A stretch of 64,000 bases of DNA from Shewanella gelidii (GTDB lineage: Bacteria > Pseudomonadota > Gammaproteobacteria > Enterobacterales > Shewanellaceae). Shown in pieces: positions 36,603-46,032 of this stretch. The DNA lies in the NCBI RefSeq assembly GCF_014647855.1, contig NZ_BMPZ01000003.1:186001-250000 (forward strand), read 5' to 3'. The notes under the pieces are model-generated. The model saw only the letters and a program-made list of their open reading frames with translations. It was not told the origin of the DNA and did no database searches. Made by a program: the position numbers and the translations under genes. Position 1 is the stretch's first letter. Each line of letters starts with the position of its first letter.

Positions 36603-39083
36603 TTAGTTGTTTTTAAGATTTTGTTCAAACAATTTAAAAATTCGACGATATTCATCTAGCCAACTCGATGGCTGCTTAAAGCCGTGAGGCTCAACTGGAT
36701 AAATTGCCGTTTCGAACATCGGCTTCTCAAGTTCGATGAGTCGCTGAACTAGCCGGACGCTATCTTGGAAGAATACGTTATCATCGAGCACCCCACTCAT
36801 AATCAAAAGCGGTTTCGTTAAGCCTTGAGCATGCTCTATAGGAGAGCTTCTCTCATAAGCAATAGGGTCTACATCTGGTGTATTCAGAATATTGGAAGTA
36901 TACGGCGCGTTATAATGCGCCCAGTCCGTTACCGGTCGTAGTGCTGCGCCCGCTTGGAATAAATCAGGCTCGTTGAAAAGCGCCATAAAGGTTAAGAAAC
37001 CGCCGTACGAGCCGCCGTAAGTACCCACACGCTGGCGATCGACATTAGCATGTGTTGCCAACCAACTTACACCATCTTTCAAATCTTCGACTTCGGGGTG
37101 CCCCATATTACGATAAATAGCAGTACGCCAATCTCTGCCGTAGCCTTTTGAACCCCGATAATCCATATCCATGACCACATAGCCTTTTTGCGTTAACAAA
37201 TTGTGGAACATGAACTCTCTAAAGTAACCAGAAAAACCATAGTGGGCATTTTGCAAATAGCCGGCACCATGATTAAAAATAACCGCTGGGTATTGTTCTG
37301 CCTTCGATGGGTCAAAACCTTGGGGCAAATAGACCCTTGCATAAACATCATTAGCGCCGTGGGTAGAAGGTACCCGAACAACTTCTGGGGCTTGCCAAGG
37401 GTATTGTGTAAACACGTCACTGGTATAATGAGTTAACTGCTTTAACTCACCGCCGATGTGCTGAATGTAAAGTTCGTTTGGCTGGATTCGTTTTGAAGCT
37501 TGCAGCAATAGTTTTTGACCATCGGGACTGAGGTCATAATCAAGCTTTCCTTGCCAATTTGTGAGCTGCTCACTTTTGCCCGAATTCAGATGAACCCGAT
37601 AAACATTCTCGATTCCGGGATGGTCTTTGTTGGCCCGATAATAAATAAACTCTTGTTCTGGTCCCAGTTCAAGCTGACTCACAACGTAACGACCTTGGGT
37701 CAAAGCTTCTAGCTTGCCATCAAGTGCTTTCGTATAAAGTTGGGAATATCCAGTATGCTCCGATAAAAAGTACAAGCTCTGTTTATTTGGGACCCAACCA
37801 AATTGATTGTAGTTATAGTTGACCCAAGCATCATCATGCAACCGATGTTGGGTTGTGAGCTGCCCTGTAGTGAGGTTTAGAGTTGTTAACCAACGGTCTT
37901 TATTATCAACAGCTTCGATCATTAACGCGACGCGGTCATCATCTTGCTGCCATTGAACAGCACTTTGGCGCCATCCCCAGTCTTGCATCAATTGAATTTT
38001 TCTTGGCTGTTTCTTCGAATCATACTTTTGATTTTTCTTGTTAGCATTTTCAGACTTAACTGAAGCCAGCACGTCCTCATCGTAACCAATTAAGCCTTCA
38101 ATAGTGACATTCACTTTTTTGCGCTGCTCTAAATCAAGCACCACTAAACGCTCACCTGGAGGATTGTCTTCTGCAACTCGAGCACGAGCAGGGACAGCAT
38201 CAACATACCCCTTAGTCCCTAGATAGTTTGGCATGATGTCATGCTCACCTCGCCAACTATAGTTTTTATCAATCAGCGACAAAATAATATAACGGCCACT
38301 TGGCGATACACTCATTGCGTTCACAGCCTCGGTATCACCGAGATACCATGTCATATTCGCAACCGTAGGGTCCAGATCTTGGCGCTGCTGCTTATAGTTT
38401 TGTTGGGCAACAGCATGACTTTGTTGCAGCGCAACATATTCAATTAAACGATGCTGCTGTTTCGCGATATAGCTTTGGGGAGCCTGAATAGATTTAGGCT
38501 TTTGAGCCATTTTAATATCGGCGATTTGTTCAATAAGCCCAGATGTTCGACGAATACGGTACACCGCATTCCCTTGCCAAAATGCGATGTCATTATCGAC
38601 TAAAAACTGTAAGCCGTTTGCAGGGCGGTTGAATCGAGTCAGTTGCTTTACCACCCCCGTCGAAAGGCGCTTAACAAATACATTTCCTTGAAATAGGTAC
38701 GCCTTCTCGGTACCACTTTTATTGATAACTCCACGCTGCTGATCAGCCTTATGCAGCTCATTGATTGCAAGCTTCTTTGCCGCCTCGGAATCAATCGGTT
38801 GCTGGTAATAATCCTTTAACGGCGATGCGCTTTTTTGACGATAGAAGTAAACAGATTGACTGTCATCACTCCAATAGGCGCCTTTTGCCAAAATCCCCAT
38901 CCAATCTGGGTTTGCCATAATTTGCTTCAATGTTAAAGATGTCTGCGCATCTAATGGCGCTTGCAACATCACTTTAGTGTTGGTTTGTGGAGCGGTTTGA
39001 TTATCAAGGCGGGTAGTTGAGCAGCCTGCAATAATGACCGTAGAAAATAGGCCAAGTGCAACATGGCGCAACGCGAGTTTCAT
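36603..39083 (-). CDS. Lipoprotein S9-family (DPP IV-like) peptidase
   Basis: An 826-residue serine peptidase. Lipoprotein signal with lipobox IAGC and C21 as the lipidated residue, so it is anchored in the envelope. A beta-propeller (about 50-570) is followed by an alpha/beta hydrolase domain with S692 in GGSYGG, D767 in LDDN and H800 in EPHGF. It probably removes N-terminal dipeptides from proline-containing peptides or acts as an oligopeptidase during peptide scavenging. AAAGGA precedes the ATG. Flanked by terminators, it is a single-gene unit. Confidence 0.9.
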   Translation of the reverse strand: MKLALRHVALGLFSTVIIAGCSTTRLDNQTAPQTNTKVMLQAPLDAQTSLTLKQIMANPDWMGILAKGAYWSDDSQSVYFYRQKSASPLKDYYQQPIDSEAAKKLAINELHKADQQRGVINKSGTEKAYLFQGNVFVKRLSTGVVKQLTRFNRPANGLQFLVDNDIAFWQGNAVYRIRRTSGLIEQIADIKMAQKPKSIQAPQSYIAKQQHRLIEYVALQQSHAVAQQNYKQQRQDLDPTVANMTWYLGDTEAVNAMSVSPSGRYIILSLIDKNYSWRGEHDIMPNYLGTKGYVDAVPARARVAEDNPPGERLVVLDLEQRKKVNVTIEGLIGYDEDVLASVKSENANKKNQKYDSKKQPRKIQLMQDWGWRQSAVQWQQDDDRVALMIEAVDNKDRWLTTLNLTTGQLTTQHRLHDDAWVNYNYNQFGWVPNKQSLYFLSEHTGYSQLYTKALDGKLEALTQGRYVVSQLELGPEQEFIYYRANKDHPGIENVYRVHLNSGKSEQLTNWQGKLDYDLSPDGQKLLLQASKRIQPNELYIQHIGGELKQLTHYTSDVFTQYPWQAPEVVRVPSTHGANDVYARVYLPQGFDPSKAEQYPAVIFNHGAGYLQNAHYGFSGYFREFMFHNLLTQKGYVVMDMDYRGSKGYGRDWRTAIYRNMGHPEVEDLKDGVSWLATHANVDRQRVGTYGGSYGGFLTFMALFNEPDLFQAGAALRPVTDWAHYNAPYTSNILNTPDVDPIAYERSSPIEHAQGLTKPLLIMSGVLDDNVFFQDSVRLVQRLIELEKPMFETAIYPVEPHGFKQPSSWLDEYRRIFKLFEQNLKNN

Positions 39084-39160
39084 CCTATATCCTTTATATT
39101 AGCTTTTATTGTTTGAATCTTGTTATACCATAACTTTGAATGTACCAATGGCCAAAAAGT

Positions 39161-39754
39161 TTAAGGCTTTGTAACAGGAAGCGCTTGTTCTGCGATAAAA
39201 TGCTTGAGTAAACTTAACCCTTGCTCAGTCAATATCGATTCTGGATGAAATTGCACACCCCAAATCGGTAATTTTTGATGACGCATTGCCATAATCTCAA
39301 GACCCTGCTCAGGGTCATCTAGCCACGCATCCATCACAAATCCATCAGGAAGCTGCTCGACTAACAAAGAATGATAGCGCGTCACGCGCAACGGGTGATT
39401 TAAGCCCTCAAATAACCCAGCGCCGTGATGGCTAATTTGACTGGTTTTACCGTGCATGACTCGCTTGGCTTTTACAATTTTCGCGCCAAAGACCTGTGCG
39501 ATAGCTTGATGCCCAAGACACACGCCTAACAAGGGAATATTGCCAGCGAAATGACGAATGACGGCCATAGAAATACCCGCTTCATTTGGCGAGCATGGCC
39601 CAGGTGATATCACGATATGGGAGGGCTGCAAAGCTTCAATCTGAGCGATGGTCACTTCGTCATTTCTTTTTACCACAACTTCCTGACCTAGCTGCTGGAA
39701 GTATTGCACTAGATTAAAAGTGAATGAATCGTAATTATCTATCATCAACAACAT
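39161..39754 (-). CDS. pabA: Aminodeoxychorismate synthase component II (glutamine amidotransferase)
   Basis: Supplies ammonia from glutamine for p-aminobenzoate, and in some species also anthranilate, synthesis. The 197-residue class I amidotransferase has its triad C79 (GVCLGHQ), H170 and E172 (FHPES), and begins with [12 protein letters not shown]. No trpE or pabB is adjacent; solitary position next to sspAB and the ast genes is as in Shewanella. Whether it is shared with TrpE cannot be told from sequence. Confidence 0.92.
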   Translation of the reverse strand: MLLMIDNYDSFTFNLVQYFQQLGQEVVVKRNDEVTIAQIEALQPSHIVISPGPCSPNEAGISMAVIRHFAGNIPLLGVCLGHQAIAQVFGAKIVKAKRVMHGKTSQISHHGAGLFEGLNHPLRVTRYHSLLVEQLPDGFVMDAWLDDPEQGLEIMAMRHQKLPIWGVQFHPESILTEQGLSLLKHFIAEQALPVTKP

Positions 39755-39843
39755 GTTGAGTCTCTGGTGGTGGCTTGCATTCGGTTGTTCATAACTATGT
39801 AAGATTTGGGTGAACTATAACATTTTGAATCGCAGTCAATAAA

Positions 39844-39866
39844 AAAGCCAGTTATCAACTGGCTTT
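39844..39866 (-). terminator. Rho-independent terminator after sspB
   Basis: A 10-bp stem AAAGCCAGTT/AACTGGCTTT with loop ATC and a minus-strand run of six T, 22 bases past the sspB stop. Confidence 0.88.
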
Positions 39867-39887
39867 CGGTATCTTCGACGAGCAAAT

Positions 39888-40331
39888 CTACTTCACTAAA
39901 GTTAAATGGCTAGTCTTTTTCGCCGACTTTGGTGTTTCAATGGATTTACTTTCTTGAGTTGGTGTCTCTGAAATCGAAGGAGCACTTTTATCTTTAGCCG
40001 TCTGGCTATAAGCATCCTCAACATCAAATACTGTACCTGCACCATTTTCACGAGCATAAATGGCAACGATGGCCGCCATCGGTAATACAACCTGTTGCGG
40101 CACGCCTCCAAACCGGGCATTAAACTCAACAAACTCGTTGGTAATTTGTAAATTACCCACGGCGCTTGCCGTGATGTTTAATACGATTTGTCCGTCCTTC
40201 ACGTACTGTTGTGGTACTTCAGTGCCGGGCACGAAAGCATCCACTACGACGTGTGGTGTCAGGTGGTTGTCCATCAACCAGTCATAATAAGCCCGCAATA
40301 AATACGGGCGACTAGGAGTCAAACCTTGCAT
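39888..40331 (-). CDS. sspB: ClpXP specificity-enhancing adaptor SspB
   Basis: Binds ssrA-tagged peptides and delivers them to ClpXP. The 147-residue protein has the folded substrate-binding domain (1-110, starting with LTPSRPYLLRAYYDWL) and a disordered linker. The C-terminal LTLVK resembles the LRVVK ClpX-docking motif. Its start overlaps the sspA stop by one base (TAATG), so the two are translated together. Confidence 0.94.
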   Translation of the reverse strand: MQGLTPSRPYLLRAYYDWLMDNHLTPHVVVDAFVPGTEVPQQYVKDGQIVLNITASAVGNLQITNEFVEFNARFGGVPQQVVLPMAAIVAIYARENGAGTVFDVEDAYSQTAKDKSAPSISETPTQESKSIETPKSAKKTSHLTLVK

Positions 40332-40960
40332 TAGATACCCATGCGCATTTCGCGCTCAGTCTCTGTCAATGACGCTTTAAACGATTCACGTTCAAAGATA
40401 CGCGTCATATAGGCTTTCATGTCTTTTGTTGCACGCGTATCAAGCTCAATACCTAGGACAGGTAAGCGCCAAAGTAGCGGACCTAAATAACAATCAGCTA
40501 AACCAAACTCTTCACTCATAAAGTAAGGCATTTCACCAAAGATAGGTGAAATAGAAGTCAGGCTTTCTTGCAGCTCTTTACGAGCCGCTTCTGCACGGTC
40601 ACCTTTGCGAATACGATCCACCAAAGTGTACCAATCATTCTCGATGCGATGCATCATCAATCGCGCTTTACCACGAGATACCGGATATACAGGCATTAGT
40701 GGTGGATGTGGGAATCGCTCATCAAGGTATTCCATGATAATACGAGACTCATACAGTACTAATTCACGATCAACTAGAGTGGGTACAGAATTGTATGGAT
40801 TCACTTCCAGTAAGTTTTCAGGCATATCACTCGGATTCACCTGCAGCACATCTACAGTGACCCCTTTTTCAGCCAGTACTATGCGCACTTGATGGCTATA
40901 AAGATCATCAGCACCTGAGAACAAGCTCATGATAGAGCGTTTATTGGCAGCTACAGCCAT
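40331..40960 (-). CDS. sspA: Stringent starvation protein A
   Basis: RNA polymerase-associated protein with a glutathione S-transferase fold but no GST activity, which affects stationary-phase and acid-stress transcription. The 209 residues include MSLFSGADDLYSHQVRIVLAEKG (in part), NPYNSVPTLVDREL and the surface pocket PHPPLMPVYPVSR conserved in SspA. It is first of the sspA-sspB pair. GGAGG precedes the ATG. Confidence 0.95.
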   Translation of the reverse strand: MAVAANKRSIMSLFSGADDLYSHQVRIVLAEKGVTVDVLQVNPSDMPENLLEVNPYNSVPTLVDRELVLYESRIIMEYLDERFPHPPLMPVYPVSRGKARLMMHRIENDWYTLVDRIRKGDRAEAARKELQESLTSISPIFGEMPYFMSEEFGLADCYLGPLLWRLPVLGIELDTRATKDMKAYMTRIFERESFKASLTETEREMRMGI

Positions 40961-40993
40961 TGGTACCCTCCAAAATCAAAAAAAAACAAACGT

Positions 40994-41018
40994 AAACGAG
41001 GGGCAAAGCCCCCCGTTT
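40994..41018 (-). terminator. Terminator between petC and sspA
   Basis: An 11-position stem (AAACG-A-GGGGC with one mismatch) and an AAA loop. The minus-strand tail is T-rich but interrupted (TTTACGTTTG). It probably ends petABC transcription, with some read-through into sspA. Confidence 0.65.
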
Positions 41019-41056
41019 AAATTATGCGGATATTACATTTTACCCGTTATTGCTAC

Positions 41057-41791
41057 CTAGTGTACATCTCTCCAGTACTCTTTCTTTAAGAGATAGGCCA
41101 CAATAAAGAAGATAAATAGGAATCCCATCACCCAAACACCTGTACTTTCACGCTCAAGGCGGATTGGTTCTGCAGAGTACACAAGAAAACCCGTGATATC
41201 TTTCGCGGCTTGGTCATACTCTTCGGCTGTCATCGATCCACCTGTTGCAGGTGTTAATTCTTTCAGCGTTTGAACCTCAACGCCGTCGATTTGTTGAGTT
41301 TCAAATACTGGCTCACTGACACCTTGCAGCTCTTCCAAAACATGCGGCATACCTACCGAAGGAAACACGCGGTTATTGACGCCAAATGGACGGCTCGGAT
41401 CTTTATAAAACCCTTTTAAATAAGAGTATACCCAATCCTCACCTCGTACACGTGCCACCAATGTTAAATCCGGTGGCGTAGCGCCGAACCATTTTGCCGC
41501 ATCTTTAGCTGGAATAGCATTTTCCATTAAGGAGCCGACTTTACTGTCGTTATACTTGTATTTGGCTTTCATATCATCGATAGAAATATCCAAATCTTCA
41601 GCTACGCGACTGTACCGCTGGTATTTTGTACTATGACAACCCGAGCAATACTTTTGGAATAAATCCAAACCGCGCTCTAACGACGCTTTATCGTGCAAGT
41701 CGATGTTTGCTGATTCGAGCGGAACATTACTACCAGCAGCAAAAGTAAGGGCTGGCACTAAACTGACTAAAGCAATTAATAATTTCTTCAT
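41057..41791 (-). CDS. petC: Cytochrome c1 of the bc1 complex
   Basis: Haem-bearing subunit of ubiquinol-cytochrome c reductase. The 244-residue precursor has a signal peptide (about 1-18) and a c-type haem site CSGCH at about 49-53. The sixth-ligand Met is likely in the GMPHVLEEL region near residue 150. A C-terminal membrane anchor (about 218-236) precedes a basic end. It overlaps petB by one base (TAATG). Confidence 0.95.
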   Translation of the reverse strand: MKKLLIALVSLVPALTFAAGSNVPLESANIDLHDKASLERGLDLFQKYCSGCHSTKYQRYSRVAEDLDISIDDMKAKYKYNDSKVGSLMENAIPAKDAAKWFGATPPDLTLVARVRGEDWVYSYLKGFYKDPSRPFGVNNRVFPSVGMPHVLEELQGVSEPVFETQQIDGVEVQTLKELTPATGGSMTAEEYDQAAKDITGFLVYSAEPIRLERESTGVWVMGFLFIFFIVAYLLKKEYWRDVH

Positions 41792-43005
41792 TAGTGTGTC
41801 AACCTCTCAGGAACTGGCTTAGTTTTTTCATTCTTACTGTAGATGAACAGGAATAAGAAGAAACCGAAGTAAGTCACGGTAAAGATACGCGCTACGATGG
41901 TGAGTACCGGGGTGGCCGCAACAGCACCTAAATAACCCAACACTACAAAAGACACTGCGAACTGAGTGATGTTCAATTTGTGGACCGTACTACGGTAGCG
42001 AATTGACTTCACTTTACAGCGATCTAACCAAGGAAGAACGAATAGCACGGCAATTGCTAAACCCATGCCAATAACACCAGCAAGCTTGTCTGGAATTGCA
42101 CGAAGAATTGCATAAAACGGTGTGAAGTACCAAACAGGCGCAATATGCTCTGGAGTCTTCATTGGGTTCGCAGCTTCAAAGTTTGGCTTCTCAAGGAAGT
42201 AACCACCGCCTTCAGGCATAAAGAACAGAACATAGCAGAAGACAATAAGGAAGCCTGCCACGCCCAAGATGTCTTTCACCGTGTAATAAGGGTGGAATGG
42301 AATACCATCTTTTGGCCAACCGTTCTCATCTTTGTTTTGCTTAATCTCAATCCCGTCAGGGTTGTTAGAGCCAACTTCATGCAAGGCGATTAAGTGCAAA
42401 AATACCAGCACGACGAGAACAAGCGGTAACGCAATGACATGCAATGCAAAGAATCGATTTAGCGTCGCACCAGAAACCACGAAGTCACCGCGGATCCATA
42501 GAGTTAAATCATCACCAATGAATGGAATCGCACCAAACAAAGAGATAATAACCTGCGCACCCCAATATGACATCTGTCCCCACGGCAATAGGTAGCCCAT
42601 AAAGGCTTCAGCCATAAGCACAAGGAAAATGAGCATACCAAACAGCCACAATAGCTCTCTGGGCTTTTGATAAGAACCGTAAATCAGTCCTCGGAACATA
42701 TGCAAATAGATGACGACAAAAAATGCCGATGCACCGGTAGAATGCATATATCGTAATAACCAACCATATTCGACATCACGCATGATGTACTCAATTGAAG
42801 CAAACGCACCTTCAGCGGTCGGAACGTAGTTCATCGTTAACCAGATACCAGTGAGCAGTTGGTTAACGAGTACTAACATAGCTAATGAGCCAAAAAAGTA
42901 CCAGAAGTTAAAGTTGGTCGGCGTTGCGTATTTACCGACATGACGATTGTAGGTCGCTGTCATTGGAATACGCTCATCAATCCAGCTGACTATATTCTTA
43001 ACCAT
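41791..43005 (-). CDS. petB: Cytochrome b of the bc1 complex
   Basis: The quinol-oxidising membrane core of complex III. The 404 residues have about eight helices, four haem-ligand histidines in helices B and D (RYMHSTGASAFFVVIYLHMFRG, in part, and FALHVIALPLVLVVLVFLHL), the Qo-site PEWY-equivalent PVWYF, and GQMSYWGAQV. It overlaps petA upstream by one base and petC downstream by one base, so the three are tightly coupled. Confidence 0.96.
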   Translation of the reverse strand: MVKNIVSWIDERIPMTATYNRHVGKYATPTNFNFWYFFGSLAMLVLVNQLLTGIWLTMNYVPTAEGAFASIEYIMRDVEYGWLLRYMHSTGASAFFVVIYLHMFRGLIYGSYQKPRELLWLFGMLIFLVLMAEAFMGYLLPWGQMSYWGAQVIISLFGAIPFIGDDLTLWIRGDFVVSGATLNRFFALHVIALPLVLVVLVFLHLIALHEVGSNNPDGIEIKQNKDENGWPKDGIPFHPYYTVKDILGVAGFLIVFCYVLFFMPEGGGYFLEKPNFEAANPMKTPEHIAPVWYFTPFYAILRAIPDKLAGVIGMGLAIAVLFVLPWLDRCKVKSIRYRSTVHKLNITQFAVSFVVLGYLGAVAATPVLTIVARIFTVTYFGFFLFLFIYSKNEKTKPVPERLTH

Positions 43006-43595
43006 TACGCAGCTCCTGTATCGACACCGATTAGCACAGTTCCATCATCCACATATTGATGAGGTGGAATGACTAGGTTCAATGGTGCTGGTACACCTTG
43101 GAATACACGACCAGCCATATCAAACTTAGAACCATGACAAGGGCAGAAGAATCCTGAAGTGACACCTTCAACTTGCTCACCAAACGAATCTGGTAAATAA
43201 GTTGGTGAACACCCGAGGTGAGTACAAATACCTACTGCGATAAAAAATTCTGGCTTAATTGAGCGACCAGGGTTTTTTGCATATTCAGGCTGTTGCATTT
43301 CAACCGAGTCCGGGTCTCTCAACTGGTCGTCATTCTCAGGAAGCTGTTGCAGCACTTCCTCAGTCCGACGGACAACCCAAACCGGCTTTCCTCGCCATTC
43401 AACGCGAATTAATTGACCTGGTTCAACTTTACTAATGTTTACTTCAACCGGCGCGCCTGCAGCTTTCGCTTTGGCACTCGGATTCCATGACTTGATGAAG
43501 GGAACCGCTACTGCGACGGCACCAGCACCACCTACTACGGCGGTTGCAGCTGTCAGGAATCTGCGACGTCCGGTATCGACTGGCGCATTGCTCAT
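43005..43595 (-). CDS. petA: Rieske iron-sulfur subunit of the bc1 complex
   Basis: Carries the 2Fe-2S cluster that takes electrons from quinol to cytochrome c1. The 196-residue protein has a twin-arginine signal anchor (GRRRFLTAATAVVGGAG) and the two cluster loops CTHLGC and CPCHGS. First gene of petABC. A perfect TATAAT lies about 100 bases upstream. Confidence 0.96.
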   Translation of the reverse strand: MSNAPVDTGRRRFLTAATAVVGGAGAVAVAVPFIKSWNPSAKAKAAGAPVEVNISKVEPGQLIRVEWRGKPVWVVRRTEEVLQQLPENDDQLRDPDSVEMQQPEYAKNPGRSIKPEFFIAVGICTHLGCSPTYLPDSFGEQVEGVTSGFFCPCHGSKFDMAGRVFQGVPAPLNLVIPPHQYVDDGTVLIGVDTGAA

Positions 43596-43694
43596 CCACT
43601 ATTCTCCCAGAGGGTGTTGGAATTCTTGTTGTTCGAGACCTCTTTTCGTTCAACTGTGACTCATGACACAGAAATGAACTTTGAGGCGGTGCCC

Positions 43695-43700
43695 ATTATA
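43695..43700 (-). promoter_or_regulatory. Candidate -10 element of petABC
   Basis: A perfect TATAAT on the minus strand, about 100 bases before the petA start. A matching -35 is not evident at 16-18 bases upstream, so an activator may be needed or this is not the promoter. Confidence 0.4.
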
Positions 43701-43910
43701 GCTAAAAATTTGAAGCAGATCATAGTGAAAACACATCACTTAAGTGGGGATATTGAATTTTTTTTGAAAATAGCTCAAAAAAACGACTTAACTTAACACC
43801 AAAGTCGTAAAAATAAGACGGAAAGTGAAAAGAACAATGTGATTTGCCTCTCGCTAAATTAGCAGCTTAGCGATTATAAAGAAGAAATATGCCCATTTAA
43901 CCGCAAAAAC

Positions 43911-43941
43911 AAAAAGACCTAGCATAATGCTAGGTCTTTTT
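43911..43941 (-). terminator. Rho-independent terminator after hflC
   Basis: A 14-bp stem AAAAAGACCTAGCA and complement with a 3-base loop. The arms themselves give T-runs on both strands. It lies 20 bases past the hflC stop and ends the long nnrD-hflC gene series. Confidence 0.88.
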
Positions 43942-43961
43942 AGGTCAAATCCACAGGTTTA

Positions 43962-44840
43962 CTATTTAACACCTGCATTATTAATATATTCGAAGAACTC
44001 ACCATCAGGCTCAAGCACCATGACATCAGAGTTACCAGAGAAGCTTTTCTTATATGCTTCTAGGCTTCGTAAAAATGCGTAGAACTCAGGGTCTTTACCG
44101 TAAGCATCCGCATAAATCTTTGCAGCCTCAGCATCACCCTCACCACGAACGGTCAGAGCTTGCTTTTCAGCTTCAGCGATTTTAACAGTCACGTCGGCAT
44201 CAATTGTTGCCTTGATAATTTCAGCCTGCTCTTTACCTTGAGCACGATGCTCTTTGGCAACCGCTTGACGTTCGGCACGCATACGCTGATAAATACTGCT
44301 GCTCACGTTATCAGGTAAGTTGATTTGCTTTACTCGAACATCGACAACTTCAATACCCAGATCTTGAGCACTTTCTGTTGCGTTCTTCAGTGCGGCAATT
44401 TGTAGCTCATCTCGCTTACCGGAAACAATTTCACGAATCGTGCGCTGACCAAACTCTGTACGAAGGTCGTTATTGATTTTTCGTTGTAACAGCGTTTCTG
44501 CATTCGCCTTAATACCACCATTCGTTGAAAGGTAATATTTTTCGAAATCCTTGATGCGCCACTTCACGTAGGAATCAACCATCAAATCTTTCTTCTCAGA
44601 CGTTACGAATCGATCTGCTGCACCGTCTAGTGTCTGAATACGCGCATCTAAGTAACGAATTTTATCAATTGCAGGTACTTTTAAATGCAAACCCGGCGCA
44701 TAAACACGAGTCACACCATCGTCTTTCAAAATCTTACCAAATCGAGACACAATGGCACGTTCGCCTTCATTCACAACCAATACAGACGACAGACCAATAG
44801 CAATCAAAATTGCGACAAGAATAACACCTAATCTACCCAT
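43962..44840 (-). CDS. hflC: HflC, SPFH-domain modulator of FtsH
   Basis: With HflK forms the large membrane cage around FtsH protease and limits its action on membrane substrates. The 292 residues have an N-terminal signal anchor (about 5-24), the SPFH domain with NEGERAIVSRFGK, and the long coiled helix (about 180-245) with the AEIIKATIDADV region. Two bases separate it from hflK. Confidence 0.95.
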   Translation of the reverse strand: MGRLGVILVAILIAIGLSSVLVVNEGERAIVSRFGKILKDDGVTRVYAPGLHLKVPAIDKIRYLDARIQTLDGAADRFVTSEKKDLMVDSYVKWRIKDFEKYYLSTNGGIKANAETLLQRKINNDLRTEFGQRTIREIVSGKRDELQIAALKNATESAQDLGIEVVDVRVKQINLPDNVSSSIYQRMRAERQAVAKEHRAQGKEQAEIIKATIDADVTVKIAEAEKQALTVRGEGDAEAAKIYADAYGKDPEFYAFLRSLEAYKKSFSGNSDVMVLEPDGEFFEYINNAGVK

Positions 44841-44842
44841 GA

Positions 44843-46000
44843 TTATTCTCTCCCCTGACGGCTGCGTTGAGCACGGCTCTGGCGACCGTCAAACTGCATA
44901 CTATTTTGTGACACGGTATTAGTTGAATTGATTTGAGGCTGACTTTGAGTCGTTGTCGCTGACGTATTCGTCGCTGGACGCTTGTTCTCCATCAACTTAT
45001 CGATCGGAAGATACATCATATTCCCGCTGTTCTTCGCGTCAATGAGTACCTTATTCGAGCTCGACAAGACTTGCTGCATCGTATCGATATATAAACGCTT
45101 ACGTGTGACTTCAGGTGCCATCTTATACTCAGGTAAAAGCTTTTCAAATCGAGCAACTTTACCTTCAGCTTCCAAAATTTCACGTTGTTTATATGCGCTC
45201 GCCTGCTGGCTCATGCGCTGTACGGTACCACGCGCTTTAGGCTCGATTTCTCTTGCATATGCCTCTGCTTCACGAATGAAGCGTTGCTCATCTTCTTGCG
45301 CAGCAATTGCATCATCGAATGCCGCTTTAACTTCTTCCGGCGGACGTGCAGGAAGGAAGTTGACATCCACAACGCTTAAACCAAGGTTATAAGGCTCAAG
45401 AATACGTTCAATTTCTTCCCAAGTGTCAGTACGAATTTTGTCACGGCCCGTGGTCAAAATATCATCCATCGTGTTATGACCCACAACGTAGCGCAATGCA
45501 CTATCTGTTGCTTCGCGTAAACTTTCGTTCGCATCCACAGCGCTAAAAATAAACGCATACGGGTTGGTCACGCGGTATTGCACATCTAACTCGACTTTAA
45601 CAACGTTTTCGTCTGCAGTTAGCATGCTGCCGGCCGCAGGAATAGAACGAACCGTTTGCACATCAACTGGGAACACAGCATCAATGAACGTTGGACGCCA
45701 ATGTAGACCTGGGTCAACTTCACCAATGTACTCACCGAAGCGAAGTGCAACGCCACGCTCAGCTTCTTTTACGGTATAGAAACCAGAAGCTGCCCATACA
45801 GTTAATGCGATGCCAAGTGCAATCAATAAGCTGATTGAACCAAACGCGTTACCTGAAGGCCCTTTGCCTTTTCCGCCACCAAAACGTTTTGCAAGATTAC
45901 GAAACACCTCATCTAAATCAGGTGGTCCTTTATCATTGCCGTTACCGCCTTTATTTCCCCAAGGGTCATTTCCCTTGTTACCGGGCTCATTCCAAGCCAT
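44843..46000 (-). CDS. hflK: HflK, SPFH-domain modulator of FtsH
   Basis: Partner of HflC. The 385-residue protein begins with a Gly/Asn/Pro-rich cytoplasmic head (NEPGNKGNDPWG, about 3-45), then a membrane anchor (about 52-73), the SPFH domain (VKEAERGVALRFGEY) and a coiled-coil arm. The Ser/Gln/Thr-rich tail ends in basic residues. It sits in the conserved hfq-hflX-hflK-hflC order. Confidence 0.95.
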   Translation of the reverse strand: MAWNEPGNKGNDPWGNKGGNGNDKGPPDLDEVFRNLAKRFGGGKGKGPSGNAFGSISLLIALGIALTVWAASGFYTVKEAERGVALRFGEYIGEVDPGLHWRPTFIDAVFPVDVQTVRSIPAAGSMLTADENVVKVELDVQYRVTNPYAFIFSAVDANESLREATDSALRYVVGHNTMDDILTTGRDKIRTDTWEEIERILEPYNLGLSVVDVNFLPARPPEEVKAAFDDAIAAQEDEQRFIREAEAYAREIEPKARGTVQRMSQQASAYKQREILEAEGKVARFEKLLPEYKMAPEVTRKRLYIDTMQQVLSSSNKVLIDAKNSGNMMYLPIDKLMENKRPATNTSATTTQSQPQINSTNTVSQNSMQFDGRQSRAQRSRQGRE

Positions 46001-46032
46001 TTAGCACTCCATAAGTGGATGAAATAAATGAA

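Larger units (their letters stand above)
43596..43961. other. Intergenic region between petA and hflC
   Basis: It holds a probable petA promoter element (-10 at 43695-43700) and the hflC terminator (43911-43941). The stretch between is very A/T-rich on the minus strand and could act as an UP-like or regulator-binding tract. I see no open frame or RNA gene. Confidence 0.6.
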